Positions 30,858-45,580 of a stretch of 64,000 bases of DNA are shown piece after piece. Where the stretch lies: positions 14,224,484 to 14,288,483 of the forward strand of contig NC_092564.1 of assembly GCF_037975245.1 (NCBI RefSeq). Direction: 5' to 3'. The notes beneath the pieces are model-generated. The model was not told the DNA's origin. It saw only the letters and a list, made by a program, of their open reading frames with translations, and searched no databases. Position 1 is the stretch's first letter, and every line of letters starts with the position of its first letter. The translations under genes were made by a program, and so were the position numbers. This DNA is from Apostichopus japonicus. Taxonomy: Eukaryota; Echinodermata; Holothuroidea; Aspidochirotida; Stichopodidae.

Positions 30858-31935
30858 CATACGGAAGCAATACACAATTTGGTGTCTGGAAAGTAATGGC
30901 TAAATCGAACCAAGAAAGTGCATGAAGCTTAGAATCCCCAATCACATGCCTTTTAAGTAGTCATTGCAGGATCAAGTGACTATGGATGACTATCTGGTGA
31001 TTTCGATGTTGCTTCTTCTTATTCTCTTTTCTTTTGTCATGTGTTTCTGGTTTTGGCCACAATGTTTAGATGCAAACAACTATCTGTTAACAGTGGTGTT
31101 AAGAGCGTCGATGGACATACTATGAAACAGTGTGAAATTACCATGTATCACTTACTTTGGTTAGCAACATGTGTCCGTCCACCTGGTAAAACGTAATTGC
31201 AGAAAGTTGTTAACGTTACTTCTACATTATTAGGGACAAGATTGAGTTAATTCCTATGAAAGAATTACTCAAATCTCTCAGTATATAGGGATGCTTAAGT
31301 GTTGCAATAATTAAAATTATAATAATACATGAAATGATATTGATTTTGACATCGGTATCATTTTCCTGTCACTATTAGCACATTTAGTATTGGTATAACT
31401 GTAACTATTAGCATTAAGTATCAGTGTTAGCATTACAATAATAATAATAATTGTATTGGTACAGGTATCAGTATAGGATCATTATCCGTTTTACTGTTGT
31501 TCAGTTGTTCTATGTACCGGTATGTATTAGTGTAAATATCTAAATTTCCAGCTGTATCAATATCCTGTATACCATATAAACTAGAAATATTGGAATCAGT
31601 GTACGAATTAGTGTAAGCATTGACGAAACCGTTACTGGTAGAAGAGGTGTTAGCAGTATAAAGACTATGGGCTTCATGAACTTTACCAACTGAAAACTAC
31701 ACATCATACAGACTTTTACCCACACAACTGAGCTGGGCACATTATCGCACTCTATGGTTAATTCATTTATGAGGGTTAGAACGTGGAATCAGCGTTCGAA
31801 TCTTCTTGCTTGGCGAAAGATTCATGCCGGCATCTTGTTACGTAGTATTCCTCCAAACGGAACTTGAACATTGAGGTTCAGTGAGCAAGTGTTGTAATTT
31901 GAGTGAACCTGTCAGGCAATTATATGTATCGATAT
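30858..31935. other. No gene recognised
   Basis: Unique sequence with a short (AAT)n near 31436-31452. It is rich in GTATCAGT/TAGCATTA-like fragments near 31350-31630 that hint at an old degenerate repeat. Confidence 0.5.
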
Positions 31936-32877
31936 ATCCATCCATCCATCCATCCATCCATCCATCCATCCATCCATCCATCCATCCATCCATCCATCCA
32001 TCCATCCATCCATCCATCCATCCATCCATCCATCCATCCATCCATCCATCCATCCATCCATCCATCCATCCATCCATCCATCCATCCATCCATCCATCCA
32101 TCCATCCATCCATCCATCCATCCATCCATCCATCCATCCATCCATCCATCCATCCATCCATCCATCCATCCATCCATCCATCCATCCATCCATCCATCCA
32201 TCCATCCATCCATCCATCCATCCATCCATCCATCCATCCATCCATCCATCCATCCATCCATCCATCCATCCATCCATCCATCCATCCATCCATCCATCCA
32301 TCCATCCATCCATCCATCCATCCATCCATCCATCCATCCATCCATCCATCCATCCATCCATCCATCCATCCATCCATCCATCCATCCATCCATCCATCCA
32401 TCCATCCATCCATCCATCCATCCATCCATCCATCCATCCATCCATCCATCCATCCATCCATCCATCCATCCATCCATCCATCCATCCATCCATCCATCCA
32501 TCCATCCATCCATCCATCCATCCATCCATCCATCCATCCATCCATCCATCCATCCATCCATCCATCCATCCATCCATCCATCCATCCATCCATCCATCCA
32601 TCCATCCATCCATCCATCCATCCATCCATCCATCCATCCATCCATCCATCCATCCATCCATCCATCCATCCATCCATCCATCCATCCATCCATCCATCCA
32701 TCCATCCATCCATCCATCCATCCATCCATCCATCCATCCATCCATCCATCCATCCATCCATCCATCCATCCATCCATCCATCCATCCATCCATCCATCCA
32801 TCCATCCATCCATCCATCCATCCATCCATCCATCCATCCATCCATCCATCCATCCATCCATCTATCCATCTATCTAT
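31936..32877 (+). repeat. (ATCC)n microsatellite, about 230 uninterrupted units
   Basis: The tetramer ATCC repeats without any visible interruption from 31936 to about 32862, then decays through TCTATCCATCTATCTATG. Long frames coding for repeated IHPS or DGWM across it are artefacts of a four-base unit, which reads open in several frames on both strands. No similarity to a protein exists outside the array. Confidence 0.97.
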
Positions 32878-35800
32878 GAAATGTGATTTCAGTAAGTGAT
32901 ATCTCACAGGAACTTGCAATCATATTTACCCAAAGCTAAATTAATTAATTATGCCTTGGTATCAAGTAGTTTTAACAGGGAGACCGTTCGGAAAAGTACT
33001 TTGGTATTTTTCGAATTGCCAAGCATTGTCCAACCAGTTTCCAATTCGTGACATATAAAGCAATTATCGAATCTTGTTCATTATCCTAGGATCCCGAAAA
33101 GTGCAAGGTCTGTACTTGGATGCAAATGTAACCGAATCATTTCGCAGGTTACAATTATGCACAGTAGTTTTGAGAAAAATATATAGTACACATATAGTCG
33201 GCTGATGAACACGGATATAAGTTGCCAATCAGAGCAATGATTAGGTTTGTATTACCAAATTGAGAACATCCTTCAATAGACTCAGAATGTAAAAGATATC
33301 TTCAGCTGGATATTGTTTCATATCCATGCAAGCCGTTGTACTATACGGTAGTTCGACGTTAACCCGTCTAGGCTAAGTGTTTCATCAAGTCAATGGAAGC
33401 CCGTATCACAAGTATACTTGGAAGAAGTTGTGAGCATTTGAAACTAGTGTCCATTACTGTAACAATGATCTTAGGTTTAGTTTTTATACGCAATTCCTAG
33501 GAGACAACCCACGATCAGTTATTACATTTCTATTTGCGTTGCATGTTAACGACGCCAAACGAGGAGCATTCATGAACACTTCGTGGTTCCCTAAAGTATT
33601 GCACTTCAAGAAACTACAGTGGTCTGGTGTGGCTCTCTGACATCATCCACATGAGACGAAATGCCATGCCAATTACACAATATGAAGTTGAAACTTTGGT
33701 CGAACTAGTAACTAACTATTGATAAATTGTGTATCATATATAAACGTGCCATTAAATCCAAGTTGACAATATTGCCACCGCACTACAATCAAGCGATCGC
33801 CCTAAAACTGGTATATTATACCCTGCAGTGCGTCACCTACAAATATATGTGGTTCAGACGAGAGCGAGAAGCTGCTGTGAATTACTCTTTGTCGCCATCT
33901 ATATGTAACTGCTTAGTTGAGCTCTTCAGCTTTTCAGATCCGATAGGTCATTTTACTACAGGGTAAACTATCCACTGCACATAATATCACACGTGCTTAA
34001 TTGAGCACTACTGGGAACGTGAAGATTCTTCATTTTGTTTTTGGTATTTGAAGGGTTCAGTAAGTTATGAAATTCTTAATTAACACTTATATGCATTGCA
34101 TAAAATTAATAGCATCGATTTGACAATTTTCTCTCTCTAATTGCACTGCTCATTATCTAATGTACCGAAGCTTGCATATCAATGCTTTGGTGGCATAAGG
34201 TAACGGCTGTATGCGTGCATATGATGAGGACGGAAATCACGTATTTTGAAGAAAAGCCTGCAAGTTTCAGATATATTTTAGTTTATTGTACTAGAAAGGA
34301 AGCATGCTTTAGGCAATGAGGTTCACTAAAATCAGACTCCAACCCCACTACCCCCCTAAACCTCCCCACCCCGCTAAGTTCAATTTAAATTTGATATGCA
34401 TGTAATACAAAAGCAACAGTATTATAGACACTGGCGAGTCACTCCATTAGTGCGCCAGTCCTTAGAAAGTAATAAATTTAATTGTTTTACAGAGTGCCTC
34501 GCTGCTTGAAAATCTGTTGAATGCTTTAGCTACAGATGAAAGATTATACTTATGGAGTGGCTGATTATTGATGAAATGCGCATTGAATCACAGCTTCGGC
34601 GAATGACTGCGTTATCAATGACAACTTGTTAGAGCGAGTGTTTTGAAAGTGGACATAGCATATACTGGAACGGAAAGCATTGTTCAACACGAGGCGACAT
34701 ATATTCAGCTTTCTGCGCTTTGTACTAGAACCAGACAACATGATACTATTGTAATAGGCAGTCGTAGTATCCTTCCTAAGATATAGGCAGCTGGCTCACA
34801 CATATGAACAGAACTGAACTAGTATGGTAATACAATGAGTGATAGGTATATAAGTAGATGTAGTTTTCATGAACCGTCATAATATGGGCTGAAACGTTCC
34901 TGTTGACTATCATTGAATGTAAACTTGTTTTCTTTATTCTTTCAATATATTTATACGGTACCACTTTTATTCTGCATATTAAAAACGAATTTGTAATAAC
35001 ACTTTAGACCATTTCAACGTAACATCCACACTTAAATACATGACATGACAGTTTTTAGTAAACGAAAAGTTTCAAATCGTGAGAAATGCGAAATAATGAC
35101 TTCAGTTGCAGGCGGGTGAACACCAACCCCCCCCCTATATGTTAGATACCTAATTTACAGTTTCTAGGGGGCCGACACCCCCCCCCCCCCCGTTACTTGG
35201 GAGTAGGCGCCAGATCCCCACCCCGCTCTCTCTCGCATAAAATCCCGGAATAATCCCCTGCTTAACATATTTTTTTTTAATTATCATTTTTAGTTGTACT
35301 CCTTCCCAGTTCCTCAACAATAGAAAGCAAATAACCCGTTAAAATGTCCATTGATCTCAAACCAAGCGCCACATTATGCTTGAATGGGAATTGTTTGTAA
35401 CTCCTCCACATGTCCACTTCTCACACATTACTTTTCCAATCTAAGCGAGAATTCTACCACTTCGAGAACGTCATAAGTTTGCATTAATTTTTTGCTTTAT
35501 GTAGTTATATTTGTACACAAGACAATATATTATATGTTCACTTAACATCAGCAGGTGTTATTATGAATATATAAGCGGCCTAGATTGATATAGTTGAGCC
35601 TTCTGGCCACGTCATATAAACTAAGTAATACGCTAATTCATCAATGACATAAGCAATTTATTGTACTTTTTTATATGAACAATATCAGTGACATTTGTCG
35701 TCAATGATAACGCATAAAAGACAAAAATCTCAGTATTTTGCAATGAAAGTTTTTTCTTATATTTTATAGCTGATTGATATACCAAACATACGAGTCTTAC

Positions 35801-36902
35801 TTTTTTCGCGCGTGTAAGCGCAATCACGCCACTGGCTCGACTGTCTAGGGGTACACATTTTAAACTGGTTTCATTTATTAATAGACTATATAGTTGTACT
35901 TGTTGAAGGTTAGCTATTGGACCTGCAGGGTGAGGTCAAGAGTTAAGTATGTTACTGACAGTGTCTATGCGCACAACACAACCCCCCCCCCCTCCACCCA
36001 CCCTATGTAAATCCCATGTATTACAACCATAGAAAAATATGCAGTTATTTGCACATCATGTGCTTCGCGGTAGAAAAGACCTCAAAAGTGAATCCATAAC
36101 GTCCTATAAACGCAGATCGGTTGTTCTAACAAGTGAAATACGAAACATGCTCTTCGACCGAAATGTTGTTCTACTCTTGTCCCCTTCATAAAATGAATAC
36201 TCCTCTGAACAGCTATGGGGATATAAAAAAATTACTCCATAACGTACTATGCACGTAGATTATGTTGGTTCTTGCAATCGTTGTTACACATGCGGCAGCA
36301 TATACTGCAGTCAAGCATTTACGGATGTGTAACTTCCCCCTTCTAAGAGACATCGCGAGACTAAACAACTACAACTATAGAACTACAGTGGAGTGCATAA
36401 TGGTTGATAGCTATGTGCGTGTATAACTTTATGGTGAGCTATACTTGACACATTGCATTTTCTTTTCCTGATTTGTCAGACATGAACCAAACGTCTACCT
36501 ACAATGGTATCGTTGACATAGCCTATATACAGACAAATATGTATCGTACAAAGGACATGTCTGGCACTTTGACTTGTGGTAAGCCTATGTCTCAGCTCCT
36601 CGGAATTATGATTTCCAGATGATAAAAATGTAAGTTCATTTTTATTTTATTTTTGGTCGGAGGGGAGGGGGGAGTGTAGAAACCCATTATATCTTAAATG
36701 GGAATCACTTTTTGCCCGTTTGGACTCTACTATAATGAGTCCCGCGTTAACTCACTGTAAGTACGCAAACGGTTCAGAATATCACTGAAGTTTAAGAAAC
36801 TTGCAATATCCTCACAACATATGCCTTTAACATTCCTTTCTTATGGTTTTCAATGCACTGAAAGTAACGAAATAGATTATAAATTTTCGTTCTTAATATT
36901 TA
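32878..36902. other. Presumed intron downstream of the receptor exon; no further exon found
   Basis: If the receptor gene continues, its next exons should lie here or further left on the minus strand. I found no minus-strand frame with ectodomain, kinase-homology or cyclase motifs. C-rich tracts lie near 34345-34377, 35130-35140, 35179-35192 and 35982-36003. Confidence 0.5.
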
Positions 36903-36911
36903 TAACTTACC
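36903..36911 (-). other. Splice donor of the receptor exon
   Basis: On the minus strand the reading frame runs ...CCACAAGCCAGAG|GTAAGT, an ideal metazoan donor with GT at 36910-36909. The intron interrupts a codon after its first base (phase 1). The similarity to receptor ectodomains also stops here, which supports a true exon end. Confidence 0.85.
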
Positions 36912-37712
36912 TCTGGCTTGTGGTTTCACAAAATCGTTAAGAACCTTATTCATTTCTTGTTCGAAGCCTTGTGAAAACGCGTTGAACCCATAAGCGATGA
37001 AAGCTACTTCTAAAGGATCCGGTTCTTTTGCCCTTGTTTGTAAGGCCAAAACAAAACTTTCGCATTGAATCTTGTAGTTATTATGTTCTGTATCTTCAGA
37101 ATGGAAAAGGACTGCTACATGGAACCATTCAAACTCCCGAAGTATCTCCGCAATCAAAAGGCCATGTTTGAAGTAGTCCCCTTGAAGCTGAGTTAGAACA
37201 TTGGGGTACTCTCTAAATTTATAACTTAAGGCTCCCGCAGTTAACATTGGCACATTCCAATGGGATGTAAACCTCACAACAGGCCCGGCTGCAAATACAC
37301 ACCCAGGACCAATGAAGCAGCTTACTGATTCCTCATAAAACTGGGTGGCCACCTGTAGCTCGGCTTTCTCAAGGCTACATTCTGTATCATTTGTTAATAA
37401 TGTAATATTAACTTCAGGTAAAATGTCTTCTCTAACCGTTTCAAGAGCTATATCAACTGCAGGTTTTACCATTTGCATAAAGAAAGGATACTTTGGGTCG
37501 GACGTGTACGTATTAGGGGGAGGGAAAGGGTACACTGGTAAAGGTGTCATAGGTAGCAAAAGGCTTATTGTGACATGCTTTGAAAAATCTTGTTGCTCTT
37601 GTACGGGACATCGAGCGGCAGCTTGCGTCCAAGTCCATGTAGACATGAACGCAAGGAATGTACAAATGCCTGAAGAAATGGTAAAAGGCTTAGTTGTGAT
37701 GACCTGCATCAT
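36911..37712 (-). CDS. First coding exon of a natriuretic-peptide-receptor-like receptor guanylate cyclase (N-terminal ligand-binding region, partial)
   Basis: This exon encodes 267 residues plus the first base of the next codon, then splices out, so it is only the amino-terminal part of a receptor. Residues 1-33 look like a signal peptide: a hydrophobic stretch around residues 12-28, then TQAAA. From about residue 47 (HVTISLLLP) the sequence resembles the periplasmic-binding-like ANF_receptor fold of membrane guanylate cyclases and natriuretic peptide receptors. The key match is IGPGCVFAAGPVVRF at residues 134-148, followed by HWNVPMLTAGA. In known receptors the GPGC segment forms the chloride site, and its Cys pairs with an upstream Cys, here probably Cys112. 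N-glycosylation sequons lie at NIT (102) and NDT (108). By family knowledge such receptors bind peptides outside the cell and make cGMP inside, but the transmembrane, kinase-homology and cyclase parts are not in this exon. A clearance-type receptor without a cyclase, or an orphan guanylate cyclase, is equally possible. ATG 37712 is chosen because the signal peptide follows it. The frame stays open back to the splice acceptor, so an upstream start cannot be excluded. Confidence 0.87.
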
Positions 37713-37736
37713 TTCCAAGATGTCGATTCGTTTTAA

Positions 37737-37760
37737 CTAAAAGAAAGCAAAAGTCAATGT
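37737..37760 (-). other. Splice acceptor of the receptor exon
   Basis: On the minus strand a pyrimidine-rich run (TTTTGCTTTCTTTTAG) ends at AG, positions 37738-37737. The exon then begins at 37736, 24 bases before the ATG. This implies that the 5' UTR, or additional amino-terminal coding sequence, lies on at least one upstream exon at higher coordinates. I could not identify that exon. Confidence 0.75.
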
Positions 37761-40329
37761 TGCACATACGAACCTTATTATCTTAACCAACTAACAGTGA
37801 ATGCACTCATCCATACAGTATAGGCAACGAAAACAGCCATATATGAAACAATCGGTGACTTTCTAATCTCACATATTGCCAAAGGCAGTTACTTCATATC
37901 CACTTTATCACACTCGAAATAAGGCAAGTCTTCTCAACTAGGCCTACATAATGTCACTTTACTATAGTATACTTGTTGTGGTCCGATCAAAGTCCCAACG
38001 TCAACCACGATCCCAACAAAAGTTACAAGTTCAACTTCCAAACTGAAGACAACATTGAACCAGGTAAAGACGCACAAGGTATACTAGTTTCCAATTGCTT
38101 GCTGCTGTTTTATCCCTTTACAAAAGCACTCCTTTTTGAACAGAGGTATATTATTTCATGAGTGTATCACCCTTCCTGTAAAGAAATATGACTGAATATG
38201 AGTAAACGTGTTGAACGTTCACTGACTACTTTCCAACGCTGTCTCCCTGCTACGTTTACGAGAGACTGACACATGTACTACGAGTGTACAACACGAAGTG
38301 TAAAAATACATGATATTCATATCTAACACACACACACGTATAGCCCGCGTACGCGGCGGCGGATAACAGCACTGAACAAAAGAGGTCAACGTTTAGTGTT
38401 GCCCTTACATGTATAAAAAAAAATTCCCATAGTTTTGTTGTTTAAGGAAGTATCCGCTCCGTTGTACGTGCACTTTTACTGAATATTTCATATTTGTGAT
38501 ACGGTGTTAGGTCAGTTACATGTAAGCGAAGCTACAAGGGTAAAGTGTAACATTATGTGTGTGTGTTAATCACTGATATAACAAAGATCACACGTGAAGC
38601 ACGTATGACTAAATAACAGAGTGACTGCAAGTAAGTCTCGTTGCGCTGAAATATGTTTCACTTTCTTGAAACAATACTACCTCCGAATTGTGTTTTTCTG
38701 AACTTACCGTTCACAGGTCTTGTTCAAAGTTTTCAAATTGTTCGAGGCCTTAGCATTTCTCTACAGGATATTTTCTACTCGTACGTTATACATTTGAAGA
38801 CCTATGGGCTAAAGCATCTTCATATGTGAGAGGCTACGTATGACATTAATTTTGATACCAGGGTTTGCTTTGCCATGTGACTTTCTAAAAATTGAATTAA
38901 ATTGTAAAAGATCTTCAGGTTTTGGTCCATATTTATTCAGAGAGGGAAGAATCGGTTAAGCGAATTTATCCTGAGGGTAAGTGTGATCTATTTTGAGTGG
39001 GCCATCACTGGCATAACTCTTTTGAAATTTTTTGTTTGTTTTTCTCGACTGCGATGTACGGAAAACTCGTCCTTACGCAAGTATCCAGTGGAAGGTCGTG
39101 GAGTTTAAAAACTTTTTTTGAGTTGGCGGGGGGTGGGGGTGGGTGGGAGTGGGGGTGGGGTGGGGTAAGTGGTTCTTTACGGACAATTCACGGCACTTTA
39201 CGTTTTATAAACATTGCATAAATTGACCAACAAAGTATCTTCCCGTAGTTATCAGAGGAATGTCGACACCCTGTATCTATTTAGGCTACTTATTGTTTTC
39301 CTGAAATGCAATGACATGTTCAGCAAATAATTTAGAACGTTATTGGGGGGGGGGGGGGAATCAACTTTATAGTTTAAGTTTGGCATACACAAACTATAAA
39401 CTATAAACAATCACTAAGTTTACAGCTGCTGACACAGATTCAATTAATGGTTCATTTTCGAGGAGCACGAAACTTATTAGTCACTATAATTACCTTTACT
39501 GCTGCGGAGACCAGGGTAGCGTATAGATGCGGCGGGAAGTTTATAGGAAATGATTGTCATCTATCGTTGCCCTTAATGCCAAGGTCATAACAGTTTGGTA
39601 TATGCTAACATAAAATCGGTTTAATCGTATTAGAATTGTTATGACACAGAGAGAAAGGGAAGATTTACTCATTGCCCGCCTCAGTTATTCCCCTCATTAG
39701 ACCCTACCTTCCCCAACCCAACCACCCGCACCTCAAAAAAAAAAAACGGCTATAAGATCAACTTCAAGCAACAATATTTCTCAAATCATTATCCCCAATT
39801 ACTTCAAGTTTCAAGTTTTGAAAAAGTGACAAATATAAATGAGAAATAATGAAATGAAAAGTTGGGGGCGGTGTTTTCTTTCATTGTGGAAATAAATACC
39901 TCTTGTGACAGTGGTTTCATAAATCAAACTCTTAGATAATAATTTATAGCACTGGTTACTGATGCTGGAATTGTAAAACTAGACGTTTCACGCAGAAGTA
40001 CAACCGGCATACACATACTACATTATCAGGAGGGGGATACCACGATGTGCAATTGTACACAAGTTATTATAAAACAAAATATCAATGCAATCTGCAGGGT
40101 TCACGATAAACTCACTCCAGTTACTACTCGAAGGGTTCAACAATAATAACCATAAACTAACTCAATCGCTAAGGTACGCTAGGTTGCATACATCTGCTAT
40201 TTAGTTGTTCTAGACTAAGTGTTAGCTTCATGAGTGGTAACATGATTAATAAAGTTTTGTACGAGCTTTTGTACATGTAATATAACAAACTATCAATAGT
40301 TGCCCTTTGTTGTTATTAAATAGGCGAGA
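37761..40329. other. Presumed upstream intron or 5' region of the receptor gene
   Basis: No upstream exon or promoter could be recognised. Apart from the G-rich tract at 39125-39166 and a G run near 39345-39358, the sequence is ordinary. Confidence 0.5.
39125..39166 (+). repeat. G-rich tract with strong G-quadruplex potential
   Basis: At least seven runs of three or more G, separated by one to three bases (for example GGGGGTGGGTGGGAGTGGGG). Confidence 0.8.
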
Positions 40330-40337
40330 ATTTATAT

Positions 40338-42172
40338 TAGTGTTGCTACGATAATCGTTTTCAATATCGGTATCGGCCGATATTTGCAATATCGGCAGCA
40401 TATCGGTATCGGTAAAATTTTGCCTAATTGCCGATAACAGAAAACCGATATTGAACTTTTCTTTTTAACAGCAGTGCTACTTCTTTATACTTGCAATGAT
40501 TTGTTAATCTGCCCAAGACGATCCATTTCATTAGCGTCAGTTAAACTCAGATTCATTTTCGATTAATATCCATGGATATCTGACCCTCCTAAACCTTTAA
40601 AACACGTCTACAGCGCGCGAATATAACCAATGACCTTCGTGAACCTTGGCCTACACACAGCATTAGTGCAGCATATATAGGCCTCCGAGAAAACCTTGAA
40701 CATGATGCATAACTGCACAGTTCAGCAGTGTTGGAAAACCTTGTTCAATTTCCCGCGAACACACTGCCGATTTCCCGCCGGTGTTCGCCCAGCGAACACG
40801 CCGAGCACGCGTAGCGTGCAAGCATAAAGGCGTGGTGTCCAGGGGCCCGCCTTAGGGCCTTGGTGGGGTCATGGGGTAGAACCCCTCGTGGGGATCCTGG
40901 GGGCGAAAGCCCCCGAAACATTTTGGCTTTTTTTGCGTGTCTGGCGATGAAAATATTCGCAGTTGAGGATGCAAAATACTGACAACTTTTTTTATTTAAA
41001 TTGTCACGAAACTGGTGAAAATTTTAAAATGACAAGTTAGAGTAGCTATATTATGTTATAAAATGAAAAGAGATTTAATATGTCTTTCAATCTTTAAAAA
41101 ATGCAACTTACAAAACTTCCAAAATTATGAAACAAACAACGTTCCGCAAAGCCCTGTTTCTAGACTGCCTAACAATTAATAGCGTGCACTATGCGTACAT
41201 TTTTACAACTGCAGTGTTTAACCCTATACCCAACTACCTGCACGGTACAATGGGTACATGTGCTGCGAATTTTCCCAGGTACCTTCCCAAACAACTGTGA
41301 GCTCATCCCCTGTGTAACACCTGTTTGTTAACATTTTTTGGCACGTTGCCAGAGAACTTCTTAGTTACGTGAGATCCGTAACCGCCGAGGTGGTTAGGCT
41401 ATATGCTATACACTTAACTATGGTAGGATATTATTTTTTCCGTATTTTTGGAAATTCTAGAAAATACTTTCTTTTCCCCCCGCTTAACAACAGATGTGGT
41501 CTTACGGTATATTCATAAATGGATGCACTAGAGCCTTGTTTACATAACATTAGTTGCATTTAGTACGATATGCCAGTTTTGCGTGAATTTTTCGAAAGTG
41601 TTTTGCTCGATCTTTCGTAATATTTGAAAGGTGTACCACCTTACTTTCTGTACACAATTGGTCATTTCTCTACTGATTTTCAGTTTTTTCTCTATACGGT
41701 CAAGTGAATAAGTTGTACATTGAGTAGGCCTATAAACTCAATAAATTATAACTTTTACATTGTGATCGACAGTTCGTAACCTAATTAAGATGCAATTTTG
41801 CAAGCATACGTTAACACTGTAGCTATACTTGTAAGTCTTTACGATGGTAAGGCTCACATTTACTGCGTCCATTTTATTATCGTGTGCATCGCTGCAGTGA
41901 AAAAGATTCCGGTTGGATTTCAATTACCATTCTCTTTTTCAAAATCAGGGAAAAAGTCATTCTTTTCAACTTAGGACAAAAGGAAAACAAAACACCATAT
42001 TTTGTTGTTTACTTGAAGATTTATTTGTGAATGTATGCATGACTAAAAGTACGATTTTGCCTTTATTTTCTCTGTTAAAAAATATCGGTATCGTATCGGT
42101 ATCGGACCGATATTGGGATGATAATATCGGATATCGGCCAAAACCGATATTGGTGATATCGGCGCAACACTA
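40338..42172 (+). mobile_element. 1.8-kb hAT-type non-autonomous transposon with CCGATA-rich ends
   Basis: The termini TAGTGTTGC and GCAACACTA are complementary and flanked by the perfect octamer ATTTATAT (40330-40337 and 42173-42180). The first about 110 and last about 90 bases are filled with repeats of ATCGGTATCGG / CCGATA in both orientations, which resemble subterminal transposase-binding motifs. Between them is unrelated sequence, including a GC-rich patch near 40780-40920 (GCGTAGCGTGCAAGC and several GGGG/CCCC pairs). I see no transposase reading frame. Confidence 0.87.
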
Positions 42173-42295
42173 ATTTATATCACTCGTTTTCACTCTGTTA
42201 TTTTGACCTTAAATGGATGTGTCACGTAAATAGTATCACAATGAACTTCCATGATCTCACTACAGAAGTTTCAAATTGGATGGGAAATTATCAAG

Positions 42296-44729
<2,434 letters not shown>

Positions 44730-45580
44730 TTGATAACTTTCTTCGCAGCTAAGCAGAACTGTTATTATTTTACTTCCTAAAGATGGTAAAGACATTACGA
44801 AAATTTTTAATTGGAGACCAATCGCCCATTTAACTGTAAATATAACATTGCTGCTTCTTGTATTTCTGCAAGACTCAAAGAGGTCTTGCCACATGTTATC
44901 CATCATGATCAAACCGGCGCCAAGGTTGTCCCTTATATACCTTTACGTGTTGTGTACAGACAATTTGGCTTTTGAAATTGTGAGCTTACCGTATTCATGT
45001 CGAACTTCCAGTAGGTAATGTTAACATTAAAGTGTCCATTTAAGCTGATGATACAACTATTCATCTGGACAATAACGACTGTTCTTTTAAGAGAGTTGTT
45101 GAGACCCTAACATTATTTAAACAAGCTTCTGGTCTGAAGGTCAACTTCGAAAAGTCAATCATTCTTCCTATAGATGCTCATTATCATAATATTAAGGGTC
45201 AGAATTCCTTATAATATTCCCTTTACAGGATATCCTCTGTAAAACACTTATAAGTAATAGAAGTGAAATTTGTCCCTTAAATTATGTCATGTTTGAAAAG
45301 TATCATGAATATGTGATATTCTCGTGATCTGACCCCTGGTAAAAATGTTATCATAAATAGTTTTTGTTTGTCACAACCTGTTTTCTTCTTCTCTGATCAC
45401 CCTAATCCACCAGATCATATTTTGAAGGAATTAAATAGTTTAATGGTGAATTTCTATTTGGAGAGGAAAAGGCGATAAGATAAAGATGACAATTTTAATG
45501 CAGCCACATGAAGAAGGCCGCTTTAATACGTCAACGTGCACGATTTTATGAAAAGTATGAAAATCACTTGGGTTAAAAGA
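44730..45580 (+). pseudogene. Decayed LINE reverse transcriptase fragment (L1/Tx1-like)
   Basis: Translated segments in shifting frames follow the order of a LINE reverse transcriptase. First comes VIILLPKDGKD then FNWRPIAHLTV (about 44760-44840). Next is ARLKEVLPHVIHHDQTG (about 44865-44925). Then comes the catalytic ADD box with DTTIHLDN (about 45045-45080), then LFKQASGLKVNFEKS (about 45110-45160). Last is LSQPVFFFSDHPNPPDHIL then KELNSLMVNFYLE (about 45370-45465), a carboxy-terminal pattern known from L1/Tx1-type elements. Several frameshifts and stops interrupt it, and the tyrosine codon expected before the ADD box is a TAA stop. The endonuclease domain and 3' tail are not recognisable, so this is a dead fragment. 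Confidence 0.78.

Noticed and set aside
31936-32862. CRISPR array or telomeric repeat
   Set aside because: There are no spacers, the unit is four bases, and the unit is not a known telomere motif.
31838-32919. Five open frames of 313-343 codons reading repeated IHPS or DGWM
   Set aside because: They are translations of the (ATCC)n microsatellite, open in several frames on both strands, with no protein similarity outside the array.
37345-37740. 131-codon plus-strand frame
   Set aside because: It lies antisense to the receptor exon, whose minus-strand product has a signal peptide, family motifs and splice sites. The plus-strand peptide has none.
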